Shown here one piece after another: positions 26,828-35,531 of a DNA stretch of 64,000 nt. A model generated the notes under the pieces. That model saw nothing but the letters and a program-made list of their open reading frames with translations, was not told where the DNA came from and ran no database searches. This DNA is from Halobacteriales archaeon (GTDB taxonomy: Archaea > Halobacteriota > Halobacteria > Halobacteriales > SKSH01). Within the stretch, counting starts at the first letter, position 1; each line of letters opens with the position of its first letter. The position numbers were made by a program, and so were the translations under genes. The DNA lies in contig SKSD01000010.1 in the NCBI GenBank assembly GCA_007118145.1, forward strand, positions 1 through 64,000. The letters are read 5' to 3'.

Positions 26828-27523
26828 ATGAAACGAACGAACCGAAAACTCGCGTTGATCGGCATGATCGCCGTGCTCGTACTGACCGCAGGATGTATGG
26901 ATGTTACCATGGAGGTGACTGTCGATGAGGAGGGAGCTCTCGACCTCGAGGCAGAGATGATTCTCGACTCGTTCCTCGCGTCGATGATGGAGGAGGAGGC
27001 TGAGGGTGAAGGTATCGATGCGATCGCCGAAGATTTCGCACAGGATCTTGAGGACGATGGATGGAACGTGGTCGATTACGATGCAGAGGAGCTCGACGAT
27101 GGTGATGTCCGCATCTGGGTACTGGCGGAGGACACCGATGCTGATGACATCGAGACGATCTCAGTCTCCGTCGAGGACGACCAGGTGACGTACCTCGAGA
27201 CCGATGGATTCGAGAATGGATTCGGTGACGATTTCGGTGACGACGAATTCATCGACGACGATGAACTCGATGAGTTCTTTGACTCGATACAGTTCGTCTA
27301 TATCCTCAATATGCCCGGTGAGATAACCGATACGAACGGTGAACAGATCGATGACTCAACCGTGCAGTGGTCGATGCAAGACCACATGGGGGTCGGCGAG
27401 TTCGAGGCAACGAGCGACATCGATGATGATGCCGCATCACCGATCCCTGGCTTCTCGCTGGCGATTGGGATCCTCGCCCTGCTCTCGGTGACCTTCGCCT
27501 ATCTACGCCTCAGAGATCACTGA
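26828..27523 (+). CDS. Acidic lipoprotein with both lipobox and PGF-CTERM tail
   Basis: A 231-residue exported protein. The signal sequence ends in a lipobox (LTAGCMD, Cys at about residue 22), then a beta-rich N-terminal part with DVTMEVTVDEEGALDLE, reminiscent of LppM-like domains, and a strongly acidic middle (FGDDFGDDEFIDDDELDEF). The C-terminus PIPGFSLAIGILALLSVTFAYLRL is a PGF-CTERM anchor almost identical in form to that of the 722-residue surface protein at 23051-25219. Two membrane-attachment signals in one protein are unusual. Function unknown. Confidence 0.78.
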   Translation: MKRTNRKLALIGMIAVLVLTAGCMDVTMEVTVDEEGALDLEAEMILDSFLASMMEEEAEGEGIDAIAEDFAQDLEDDGWNVVDYDAEELDDGDVRIWVLAEDTDADDIETISVSVEDDQVTYLETDGFENGFGDDFGDDEFIDDDELDEFFDSIQFVYILNMPGEITDTNGEQIDDSTVQWSMQDHMGVGEFEATSDIDDDAASPIPGFSLAIGILALLSVTFAYLRLRDH

Positions 27524-27648
27524 ATCAACTGCTAACTGATGTATTCTCACCATTGGCAACAGCATACGGCGATTAGTATACCTCAATTATCATACAGTAA
27601 TAGCCGACAACAAAGATATTAATACTCGATCAGGTTCCTGTCGGTACG

Positions 27649-28773
27649 ATGCGTGGTACGCTGTTGGGTCGGATTGATGGTGCAGAAATGGTTGCGTTAC
27701 TGGGTCTTGTGTTCGTCACCTCGGGAGTGATCCTCTGGTGGCAGGAGATTGTATCGACGACCGATGCCATCTACGATGCACTGTATCAACTCACCGTTCA
27801 CGTCCTCTTCGGCGGGGTCATCCTGGCAGTCGGTATCCATCTCGAGCGTAGTGAGTTGCCTACGAGTGCCCGTCGCGAGGTCATGGTCTGGTGTTTCGCG
27901 GGCTTTCTCTTCCTTATCGGCCTCGTGATCTGGGGTTGGATCGAGCTGCTCGCACAACTCGAACTTACCCTCGGCTTTGCCAGTGATGTGATCACCTTCG
28001 GAAGTCTCGGAGGTGCGTTCGGTGCGATTGCCGGTGTCAACGCAGGAAGGGCGAGTCGGAACGCTCGACTCGCAGCTGAGAACGAAAAACAACGAGAGAC
28101 GCTTGTCTTGTTGACGCGCTTGCTCAGGCATGATATCCGCAATGATATCGCTATCATCAATGGGCATGCAGAGATCCTCGAAGAACACATCGAGGAAGAC
28201 GGCCTGAACTCGTTGCATGTGATCCAGGAACGCAGTCACACCATCGGAAGACTCCTGAACGATACCGAGACACTCGTCAAGACCCTCGGAAACGAACGCG
28301 AGTACAAAGAGCTCGATATTTCGGATGTTATCCTCCAGGAGGTGGCCAAGATCCGATCGAATCACCCAACGGTCGAGGTGCAGACGAGGGTACCGCATGA
28401 GCTGATCACCGTCGCTGATGGGTTGATCCATCAGCTATTCTCAAACCTCCTTCAAAATGCCGTCTTTCACAATGACGAGTCGAACCTCCGTATCAGTGTG
28501 ACTGCAGAACAAGCTGACAATGGTGACATCAGTATCCTTGTGAGTGACAACGGTCGGGGCATCCCAGAGGAGGTACGAGACACTTGCTTCGAACTCGGTG
28601 AGCGAAGTATAGACAGCGACGGTGATGGGATCGGGCTGTATCTCGTCTCACGACTCGCAGGGGTCTACGGTGGCTCGGTCGAGGTCGGTGAATCACGCGA
28701 AGGTGGCGCAGAGTTCGATATCAGGCTGCCTGCTGTGAGTAAGCACACGGAAGATATCTCGACCGCTGCATAA
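27649..28773 (+). CDS. Four-span membrane sensor histidine kinase
   Basis: A 374-residue kinase. Four membrane spans (about residues 12-32, 48-65, 80-100, 112-132) form a membrane input module; a short coiled linker with NARLAAENEKQRETL leads to the kinase core. The phospho-acceptor is His161 in LLRHDIRND. The ATPase part has LFSNLLQNAVFHN, DNGRGIP and GDGIGLYLVSRL. The architecture matches 4-span haloarchaeal kinases with no extra sensor domain. A long antisense frame (27697-28431) is a shadow of the codon pattern. Confidence 0.88.
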   Translation: MRGTLLGRIDGAEMVALLGLVFVTSGVILWWQEIVSTTDAIYDALYQLTVHVLFGGVILAVGIHLERSELPTSARREVMVWCFAGFLFLIGLVIWGWIELLAQLELTLGFASDVITFGSLGGAFGAIAGVNAGRASRNARLAAENEKQRETLVLLTRLLRHDIRNDIAIINGHAEILEEHIEEDGLNSLHVIQERSHTIGRLLNDTETLVKTLGNEREYKELDISDVILQEVAKIRSNHPTVEVQTRVPHELITVADGLIHQLFSNLLQNAVFHNDESNLRISVTAEQADNGDISILVSDNGRGIPEEVRDTCFELGERSIDSDGDGIGLYLVSRLAGVYGGSVEVGESREGGAEFDIRLPAVSKHTEDISTAA

Positions 28774-28854
28774 GACGGATACATACTTCTGATGGGGCCA
28801 AGGTGTCCGGGATACGCCGATCCTCACTAGACCGGATACAACGATATGCGGTCG

Positions 28855-30339
28855 TCAGGTGTACACGTGGGGTTCGAATTCTATCCCGGAAATGACGAAG
28901 CGGGCACCCCCATCACGTCCCTCACCGACATCGATATCCCAGCCATGGCCGAGGGCGATCTGTTTGACGATCACCAGCCCATAGCCCAGACCATTACCGG
29001 TGCTATAACCTGGCTCGAACACCGCATCATAGGCATCCGGATCGATACCAGGACCGTCATCCTCGAAGATGATAGCATCGTTATCGATAGAGACCGAGAT
29101 GGTGGTGTCCTGGCCAGCATGCTCGATCGCGTTTTGGATCAGGTGCTCAAAGAGCTGTTGCGTCCACCCTGGATCGGCATCGAACACCTTCGAGTCGATG
29201 ACCTGTAACTGTGCATTTCCCGTCTCGGTCATATCCCACGCAGCTTTGACGAGCTCCTCGAGCTTTATCTTGGTTGTATCTGAGATAGACTCATCAAATT
29301 CGGATAGCTCGGCCATCTGATCGATGATCTGATTGATGCGAGCGAGTGACTGCTTGATCTTTTCGATATGTTCCTCATCACCCGTCTCTCGATACAGGGT
29401 TAGCGTACTGAAGGCGATGGTGAGCGGCGTCTTCAGATCCTGGGTAAGACTCTTGCGTAGGTTCTCGAGTTGGTTGCGCTGATGTCTGAGTGCTGCCTCT
29501 CGTTCGACCGTTGAGGTGACATCGCGTGTGTTGATGACGAACCCGTTGACGATATCATCCTCCAAGAGGTTCTTTGCCCGGGCCTCGAGTACCGGCCACT
29601 CGCCAGCAGGATCTTTGAACCGATACTCGATCTTCGCCTGCTCTTCGGGATGCTCGAGCAGGTGATAGAACGTCAACATGGCATGTTCGCGATCATCTGG
29701 GTGGATGTACTCGAACGCGTCCTCACCGAGGAGCTCCTTCGGTTCATATCCGAGGACGTGCTTGGATGATGGTGAGAGGAACGAGCCGGTACCGGTCTCA
29801 TCGACAACACAGATGACGTCAGAAGAGTTCTCTACGAGCTTGGCGTATCGTTTCCCAGACATCGCGAGAGCGGTCTGTACACGGTATCGTTGGATGGCAT
29901 TGTGTAACCGGTTGGCGAGGACTGAGAACTGCGAAGGGTCGGTCTCCTTTCTGAGGTAGTCCGTGACACCTTCCTTGATCGCACGACTCGCCAACTGTTC
30001 GCTCCCCTCGCCCGTGAATAACAGGAAAGGCAAGTTCGGATCGTTGGCGCGAACGTGCTTGAGGAACTCGAGGCCGTTCGTCCCGGGGAGCAGGTAATCG
30101 CTGACGACGGCGTCGACATCGGCGTTATCCTCGAGGAACTCGATAGCCGTCGAGACACTCGTGAATGGGTGAGTGGTAAACTCGGGGCGTTCCCTGGTGA
30201 GATACATCTCGGTGATATCGAGGAAATCTGGATCATCATCGACGAGTACCACGTCGATGGGGTCGTCATCGACATGCTCGTCGACCACCCTGTCGATATC
30301 CTCCAATTGAGTCCGTCGAGATGTGAGTGTCGAGCTCAT
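28855..30339 (-). CDS. Receiver-PAS histidine-kinase-like protein lacking the phospho-acceptor His
   Basis: A 494-residue protein with an N-terminal receiver (about residues 28-145; acceptor Asp in VVSDYLLPG), a PAS domain (about 160-275), a helical dimerisation segment and an ATPase domain (LFEHLIQNAIEHA, DDGPGIDP, GLGYGLVIV). In the H-box the usual SHDL(R/K)xP reads TQDLKTP: residue 300 is Gln (CAG at 29442-29440, minus strand) rather than His. The ATP-binding motifs look intact. It may be a pseudokinase that signals through its receiver or binds partner kinases. The frame is uninterrupted over its full length, arguing against a decayed gene. Confidence 0.85.
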   Translation of the reverse strand: MSSTLTSRRTQLEDIDRVVDEHVDDDPIDVVLVDDDPDFLDITEMYLTRERPEFTTHPFTSVSTAIEFLEDNADVDAVVSDYLLPGTNGLEFLKHVRANDPNLPFLLFTGEGSEQLASRAIKEGVTDYLRKETDPSQFSVLANRLHNAIQRYRVQTALAMSGKRYAKLVENSSDVICVVDETGTGSFLSPSSKHVLGYEPKELLGEDAFEYIHPDDREHAMLTFYHLLEHPEEQAKIEYRFKDPAGEWPVLEARAKNLLEDDIVNGFVINTRDVTSTVEREAALRHQRNQLENLRKSLTQDLKTPLTIAFSTLTLYRETGDEEHIEKIKQSLARINQIIDQMAELSEFDESISDTTKIKLEELVKAAWDMTETGNAQLQVIDSKVFDADPGWTQQLFEHLIQNAIEHAGQDTTISVSIDNDAIIFEDDGPGIDPDAYDAVFEPGYSTGNGLGYGLVIVKQIALGHGWDIDVGEGRDGGARFVISGIEFEPHVYT

Positions 30340-30673
30340 GTCAGGGCGTCAATGGCCGCTCACCACCACGTGCACCGTTGGAGGTACCCCTCTGGATGGT
30401 CGCTTGCGCTACAGCCAGGTCTCCTGCCGGTTACCATTAATCATTCGGAATATTTTGCAAATGATAATAATGTGGCCACGGAGCACACCCATGATACGGG
30501 TTCTAACCGCTGATTTGTAGGTATATTGTTCATCAATGTGAATAGTTTGCAATTATTGCAACGTATCATGATCCGAAGGTATCCCCAGTGTGATGAGCCA
30601 CCTGTTGTCTTGCATATGTCTGACTGAATATTATATACAATTGGTAGAAACTCTTCACGGGGTATCCACCACT
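30340..30673. other. AT-rich intergenic region
   Basis: About 330 bases, markedly richer in A and T than the flanks. It carries related TTGCAA words (TTTGCAAATG near 30455; TTTGCAATTATTGCAA at 30546-30561) that could be operator half-sites of an Lrp-like regulator. No ORF longer than a few tens of codons looks coding. Confidence 0.35.
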
Positions 30674-30739
30674 ATGATCATCGAGCTGCTTGCCATATAC
30701 ACGCTGGTCGTGATATCAGCGGTACTCATCCTGGCATAG
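30674..30739 (+). CDS. Possible 21-residue hydrophobic micropeptide
   Basis: ATG at 30674 to TAG at 30737-30739 encodes MIIELLAIY followed by TLVVISAVLILA, a single short membrane helix. It is preceded by an AT-rich sequence (TATTATATAC near 30630), compatible with a promoter some 40 bases upstream. With only 22 codons, chance is a real alternative. Confidence 0.3.
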   Translation: MIIELLAIYTLVVISAVLILA

Positions 30740-30816
30740 CCACCAGTAGCTGTACGTGAGCCACACCGCCTAGTGAAACCAGTAGCTTCAATTCCATCCC
30801 GGCAATTACCGGAGGT

Positions 30817-32262
30817 ATGTGGCCATCGCACCGTGCAGTGGTGCTCGTCGCTCTTTGCACCATCCTTGTCGGCTACGGTGCGCTGGTCGACTCACCAATC
30901 ATCGCCATCGGGGGTGGTCTGGTTGGGCTCTGGTTGGTCACCCGAGGCATCGCGTTCAGTAACGACCTCTCGACGATTTACCGTGAGATCGATGTTTCAC
31001 AAGCCATCGAGCGGTCCACGCTGCGACCTGGTGAATCGACAACCGTCTCACTCACGACTCGACTCCGATCGGGCCAACAGGCAGAGGTACACGTCGATGG
31101 CGGCCTCCCGGCAGTGACCACGACATCCCAGCCACTTACGTTGCATATGGACACGAACGAGACGATCGCCCAGATAGACATCTCGACACGGTGGCCGATA
31201 GCTGGGAGATATCAGCTGTCACCGGCAACAGTCACGGTGTCAAACGGGTTGTTCCAGACGAGTTTCGATGCCGGAAGTACCCCAGACATCATGGTCGAAC
31301 CAGCTTCGACACATAACCTGCATATTGGTATGGGTGGTCAGCGGCTGTCATTGGCGTTTGGCGAGCATAAATCCGATCGGGCTGGCGCAGGTATCGAACC
31401 GGCCTCGATCAGGCCGTATCAAACGACCGACCCAGCCAGCCGGATCGACTGGAAGGTGACTGCTCGCCTCGCCGAGGTGTACGTCCGCGAGTTCGATGTC
31501 GAGACCGATCGAAAGACCGTCTTCTTGTTCGACAGGCGACACACGTTACAGGCTGGCGATTCCGGCAACACAAAACTCGATCTGTTGAGGGCCGTCGGGT
31601 TGACTGTCCTCGAGGTGGCACGCCGCCAACATGACCCGATTGGCCTGGCAACCGTCGATGAATCCGGTCTATCTGAGCATATCCAGGCGAATACCACACT
31701 TGAGACATATCGGACGGTCCGCTCGATACTCCTTGATGATGCAGGAACCCGAGCGAATCACCAGCTGACACATACTCACATGCGCCAACCGATCACGGGC
31801 GAGCAGGCACGAGAGCGGTTGTCTCATCTCTTCGGTGAGACTGATACCTTCGCAAAACAGCTCACACCCTTTTATGAGAACTCAGCGGCCTACTACGGCC
31901 GTCTTGCTGAGAGGCCGTTATTTGATGCGATCAGAAGCGTCACCACAAGTGAACGTGGTGTCGTCATGTGTGTCATCCTCACCGATGATCACCACCGGGC
32001 TGAGTTACGAGCGGCTGTCCAATATGCGTCTCGTGGGAGTAACACGGCGATGGTCTTTCTCGCTCCATCGGTCCTCTACCGTGAGCCATCAATCTCGTCG
32101 TTGGATGACGCCTTCGACGAGTACGTCACGTTCGAGACACTCCGTCGATCGCTCGCTCACATCGAGGGTGTCACCGCGTTCGAGGTCGGACCTCGGGATC
32201 GGCTCGGTACAGTGCTCGATTCTGGACAGACAAGGCGGCACGCCGAGGGTATCAACACATGA
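30817..32262 (+). CDS. DUF58 domain protein
   Basis: A 481-residue membrane protein with two N-terminal spans (about residues 5-40), a beta-rich extracellular or cytoplasmic domain (about 45-180) and the DUF58 signature (SIRPYQTTDPASRIDWKVTARL) leading to a vWA-like fold that runs to the C-terminus (KTVFLFDRRHTL, GVVMCVILTDDH). DUF58 proteins act with MoxR AAA ATPases, whose genes are normally adjacent, in assembling or maturing membrane or surface complexes. Here moxR lies 2 kb beyond the end of this operon on the other strand. The stop overlaps the next gene by four bases. Confidence 0.85.
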   Translation: MWPSHRAVVLVALCTILVGYGALVDSPIIAIGGGLVGLWLVTRGIAFSNDLSTIYREIDVSQAIERSTLRPGESTTVSLTTRLRSGQQAEVHVDGGLPAVTTTSQPLTLHMDTNETIAQIDISTRWPIAGRYQLSPATVTVSNGLFQTSFDAGSTPDIMVEPASTHNLHIGMGGQRLSLAFGEHKSDRAGAGIEPASIRPYQTTDPASRIDWKVTARLAEVYVREFDVETDRKTVFLFDRRHTLQAGDSGNTKLDLLRAVGLTVLEVARRQHDPIGLATVDESGLSEHIQANTTLETYRTVRSILLDDAGTRANHQLTHTHMRQPITGEQARERLSHLFGETDTFAKQLTPFYENSAAYYGRLAERPLFDAIRSVTTSERGVVMCVILTDDHHRAELRAAVQYASRGSNTAMVFLAPSVLYREPSISSLDDAFDEYVTFETLRRSLAHIEGVTAFEVGPRDRLGTVLDSGQTRRHAEGINT

Positions 32263-32777
32263 GTACCAGGTTCGAACACAGAATGCATGATCTTCGAGTG
32301 AATCAACCACTCCTAGATCAGCCTAGAACGCAGACCGTCATCGAACTCGGAGGTAACGCCATCATCATCGCCTGTCTGACCTACCTCGAGTCCGTGCTGG
32401 GATTGCTCATCGGTGTCCTCGTTGCGGTGAGTTGGTTCGCCCTTGGCGTGCCGTATGCGATCGCAATCGGTCACGTGCTCTTCGCCGGTTTCGTCACAGG
32501 TCCGATCTCCATCGAACGACTCCTCGTCATCGAGGTAGGATTTCTCGTCCTCATCATGGCAGCACTCATCGAATCGTCACGAACGTACTCCTCGGTGGGC
32601 ATAGCCATCCTCATCGGGGGTATGAGTGCAGGCCTCGGGTGGTATGGTTGGGCAATCCACCACCCTGTCGTGGGGATATCTCTTGTCTTGCTCACCCTCA
32701 CCTGTGCAGGCTATCTCGTCCATCGACTGTCCTTGCTCACGACTGGCCAACTACGTGAGGTGCGCAACGATGAATGA
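32259..32777 (+). CDS. Multi-span membrane protein of the DUF58 operon
   Basis: A 172-residue protein with about five hydrophobic segments (for example LGLLIGVLVAVSWFALGVPYAIAI near residue 48 and GISLVLLTLTCAGYLV near 140). It begins four bases inside the DUF58 gene and overlaps the next gene by eight bases, so all three are co-translated. Small membrane proteins of this kind commonly accompany MoxR/DUF58 genes in haloarchaea; their role is unknown. Confidence 0.75.
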   Translation: MSTRFEHRMHDLRVNQPLLDQPRTQTVIELGGNAIIIACLTYLESVLGLLIGVLVAVSWFALGVPYAIAIGHVLFAGFVTGPISIERLLVIEVGFLVLIMAALIESSRTYSSVGIAILIGGMSAGLGWYGWAIHHPVVGISLVLLTLTCAGYLVHRLSLLTTGQLREVRNDE

Positions 32778-33603
32778 GGTGATACCCGATGAGGAGACAG
32801 TCTCTGCGACCGACGAAACCCTCAAAGCCCAGGTAGCACTGCTCAATGAAGAAAACAGACAGCTTCGGCTGGAGTTTGCCCATGCCCATCAAGCCCGTTA
32901 TCGCTCGGTGGCGATCGGCTTGGTGGCTCTCGGCGTGGTCGCGACGTTCGGAGGTATCCTCTTTCCCGACGTTCGAGCGGTTCTGTTCACACTCGGGGCG
33001 ATCGGTGCGTTCAGCGGGTTGCTGGTCTACTTTCTGACACCAGAGCATGTGATCCCGGCCAGCGTTGGCGAACGTGTGTATCGGGCGATGGCGCGAAATG
33101 AGGCATCGATCGCCGATCATCTCGGGCTGCGTGATGAGTACATCTATCGATCCGTCGATGGCACCCATCAGCTCTACATCCCACAGATACCCAACTGGTC
33201 ACTCCCCGATACAGAGTTCGGTCCGATCGTCACACAACATCGATATCGGGGATTACTCCTCAAGGCCACTGGTGGCCCGCTGTTCGATGCATTTGTGCAG
33301 TCGACGACCACACCACTTGGCACCTCACCCACCATTCTCGCTGAGCAACTCTGCGATGGTGTCGTCGAGCAGTTCGAGCTCGCTGACTCGATAGCATACG
33401 ACGTAGATGAAGAGCTGTCTCACGTGACGTTCAAGGTGCAAGGGTCAGGTTTCGGTGAGCTCGACCGGTTCGATCACCCCGTCGTGTCATTCCTTGCGAT
33501 CGGGCTATCGTCAGGTACCGGTCGACCCATCAAGATCGATATCATCCAGCCAGAACGAGATATCTGGCAGCTACAGTGCGAGCTGCTCGATGAGGGACCA
33601 TAG
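32770..33603 (+). CDS. Membrane protein of the DUF58 operon, coiled-coil plus two spans
   Basis: A 277-residue protein. An N-terminal coiled coil (about residues 12-45, DETLKAQVALLNEENRQL) precedes two spans (about 50-68 and 75-95), a hairpin that places both termini on one side, and a soluble alpha/beta domain (about 110-277; GEYIY-like DEYIYRS, YIPQIPNWSLP, HVTFKVQGSGFG). The start at 32770 is chosen because it overlaps the preceding stop and the coiled coil begins there; the frame is open further upstream only as a shadow. It belongs to a family seen with haloarchaeal MoxR/DUF58 clusters, function unknown. Confidence 0.75.
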   Translation: MNEVIPDEETVSATDETLKAQVALLNEENRQLRLEFAHAHQARYRSVAIGLVALGVVATFGGILFPDVRAVLFTLGAIGAFSGLLVYFLTPEHVIPASVGERVYRAMARNEASIADHLGLRDEYIYRSVDGTHQLYIPQIPNWSLPDTEFGPIVTQHRYRGLLLKATGGPLFDAFVQSTTTPLGTSPTILAEQLCDGVVEQFELADSIAYDVDEELSHVTFKVQGSGFGELDRFDHPVVSFLAIGLSSGTGRPIKIDIIQPERDIWQLQCELLDEGP

Positions 33604-33642
33604 TCCGTTCGCTGTGACGAAGCCACAAAGACCCGTCCTGGC

Positions 33643-35424
33643 TCACGTATCGGCGAGTCGCATCCCGGTTATCTCGAACCGTGCACCACCTGCTTCACCC
33701 GCTGTCACCGCGATATCCCACCCATGAGCATCGATAATCTCCTTGACGATGGCGAGACCGAATCCAGTTCCCGAGCCACTCGTTGAGTATCCGGGTTCGA
33801 ACACCTCCTCACGTTTGTCTGGATCGATACCAGGCCCATCATCCTCGATGAATATTCCGTGGCTGCCGATCGAACCGACGGTGACAGTCACCTCATCGTC
33901 ACCATGTTGAATCGCATTGCGAAAGAGGTTCTCAAAGACGTGTGCAAGTGCGTCTGGATCACCCTCGAATGCGACGTCATCGACACAGTCGATCGTTGCA
34001 TCACCCGTGTTCACCATCGACCAACAACGGCCGGCAAGCGTCGACAGACGCACCGGTTCGAACTCGACGATGCGCTGACCCTGCCTGGCGAGGGCGAGGG
34101 TATCCTCGATCAGGTCATCCATCCGCTCGTGTGCCTCACCGACCATCTCGAGTGCCTCATCTGGATCCTCTGCCTCGCGGGCGATCTCGAGGTACCCCTT
34201 TGCGACGGTCAGCGGATTCCTGAGATCGTGTGAGATGACACGAGAGACACGCTCGAGGCGCTCGTTCTGTCGCTCGAGTTCACGCTCGCGTTTCTTCCGG
34301 TCCGTGATATCGATATAGATCGCGTGTGCACGTGCCTCATCATCAACCCGGAATGGGACGGTTCGAAGGAGGAAGGTGCGACGTCCATCATCTGTCATAC
34401 GTTCGACCTCACGCTCTGAGACGTTGCCTGAACCGACGTCTTCGTTGATGAGCATCGCCGATTCGATGCTCTCTTCGGGAACGATATGCGCATCAAGCGC
34501 CTCACCAACGGCTGACTCGTCGAGACCGAAGGTGTCCTTGAAGGTATCGTTCATCCGTTTGATATACGGTGATGCCTCCTCGAACACCACCTCGACGACC
34601 GGCTCACCCAGCCTTGAGAACAGGGCATTCGCTCGGTCGCGTTCGTTTTTCAGGGCACGTTCGTGTTCCTTACGCTGGCTGATATCACGGACATCGACCA
34701 TGATGCCGTCGATGTACGGGTCGTCGAGGTAGTTCCTCCCACGTACCTCGACCCATACCCAACCACCGTCTGCATGGCTCGAGCGATACTCGACGGTGAT
34801 GACCTCATCGGGGTGTGTGACCGTCCGACTCAGTGCATCGACAGCCTCCTCGAGATCGTCTGGATGGATGTAATCGAACGAGTTCGTCCCGATCACCTCG
34901 CCCTGGCTGTACCCGAGCATCGGCTCGACCGCCGGAGAGATGTACTCCACCTTGAGGTTGCCATCGACGATGATCGTCATATCCGATGAGTGACTCAGGA
35001 TGGTCTCATATCGGCGAAGCTCACGGAGACGTTGCTTACGTTCGGTGATATCACGCGAGGTGATGACGAACCCCTCGATATCTGTCGCGATTTGCGTCCT
35101 CCCAATCGCCTCAAGCCAGAGATACGATCCATCAGCTGCCTTGAATCGAAACTCCGCTGACTCGACCGTCTCTCCCTCTTGATCGATAGCCTCCAAGAAC
35201 CGTTCGAACGTACCATCCAGGTCATCTGGATGGATGAACTCGAAGACGTTCTCACCGATGTGTTCGTCCTGAGCATATCCAAGGACAGACTCGATAGATG
35301 GACTGACATAGAGGACCTTACCGGTCATGTCGATGACACTCACGATATCAGATACGTGCTCGATATACGTCTGAAACCGCGTTCCGATGAGTGGTGGGTC
35401 AGGTCTGGCGTTTTGATCAGTCAC
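33643..35424 (-). CDS. Soluble PAS-rich sensor histidine kinase
   Basis: A 593-residue kinase with no membrane span and three or four PAS domains (about residues 15-130, 135-255, 265-385), each followed by the PAC motif RDITERK, RDISQRK or IDITDRK. The kinase core has His399 in ISHDLRNP, HVFENLFRNAIQHG, DDGPGIDP and GTGFGLAIVKEI. Its C-terminal half closely resembles that of the 1149-residue kinase at 13029-16478, pointing to paralogy. It sits, in opposite orientation to one side, between the two halves of the MoxR/DUF58 system. Confidence 0.9.
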   Translation of the reverse strand: MTDQNARPDPPLIGTRFQTYIEHVSDIVSVIDMTGKVLYVSPSIESVLGYAQDEHIGENVFEFIHPDDLDGTFERFLEAIDQEGETVESAEFRFKAADGSYLWLEAIGRTQIATDIEGFVITSRDITERKQRLRELRRYETILSHSSDMTIIVDGNLKVEYISPAVEPMLGYSQGEVIGTNSFDYIHPDDLEEAVDALSRTVTHPDEVITVEYRSSHADGGWVWVEVRGRNYLDDPYIDGIMVDVRDISQRKEHERALKNERDRANALFSRLGEPVVEVVFEEASPYIKRMNDTFKDTFGLDESAVGEALDAHIVPEESIESAMLINEDVGSGNVSEREVERMTDDGRRTFLLRTVPFRVDDEARAHAIYIDITDRKKRERELERQNERLERVSRVISHDLRNPLTVAKGYLEIAREAEDPDEALEMVGEAHERMDDLIEDTLALARQGQRIVEFEPVRLSTLAGRCWSMVNTGDATIDCVDDVAFEGDPDALAHVFENLFRNAIQHGDDEVTVTVGSIGSHGIFIEDDGPGIDPDKREEVFEPGYSTSGSGTGFGLAIVKEIIDAHGWDIAVTAGEAGGARFEITGMRLADT

Positions 35425-35531
35425 AACAGTAGTCTACGGTGAAACAAGGGTGGTGATAAACATATACATTCGCTGGAACTATCACACTTGATAACACTTG
35501 AGCCGGTGATGATCCGGTGGTGGGGAGATAC

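Noticed and set aside
27697-28431. 244-residue minus-strand ORF
   Set aside because: Fully antisense to an intact histidine kinase with all motifs; a codon-pattern shadow.
28860-28890. GGGTTCGAATTC resembling a tRNA T-arm
   Set aside because: It is inside the C-terminal codons of the kinase at 28855 and no cloverleaf partner stems are present.
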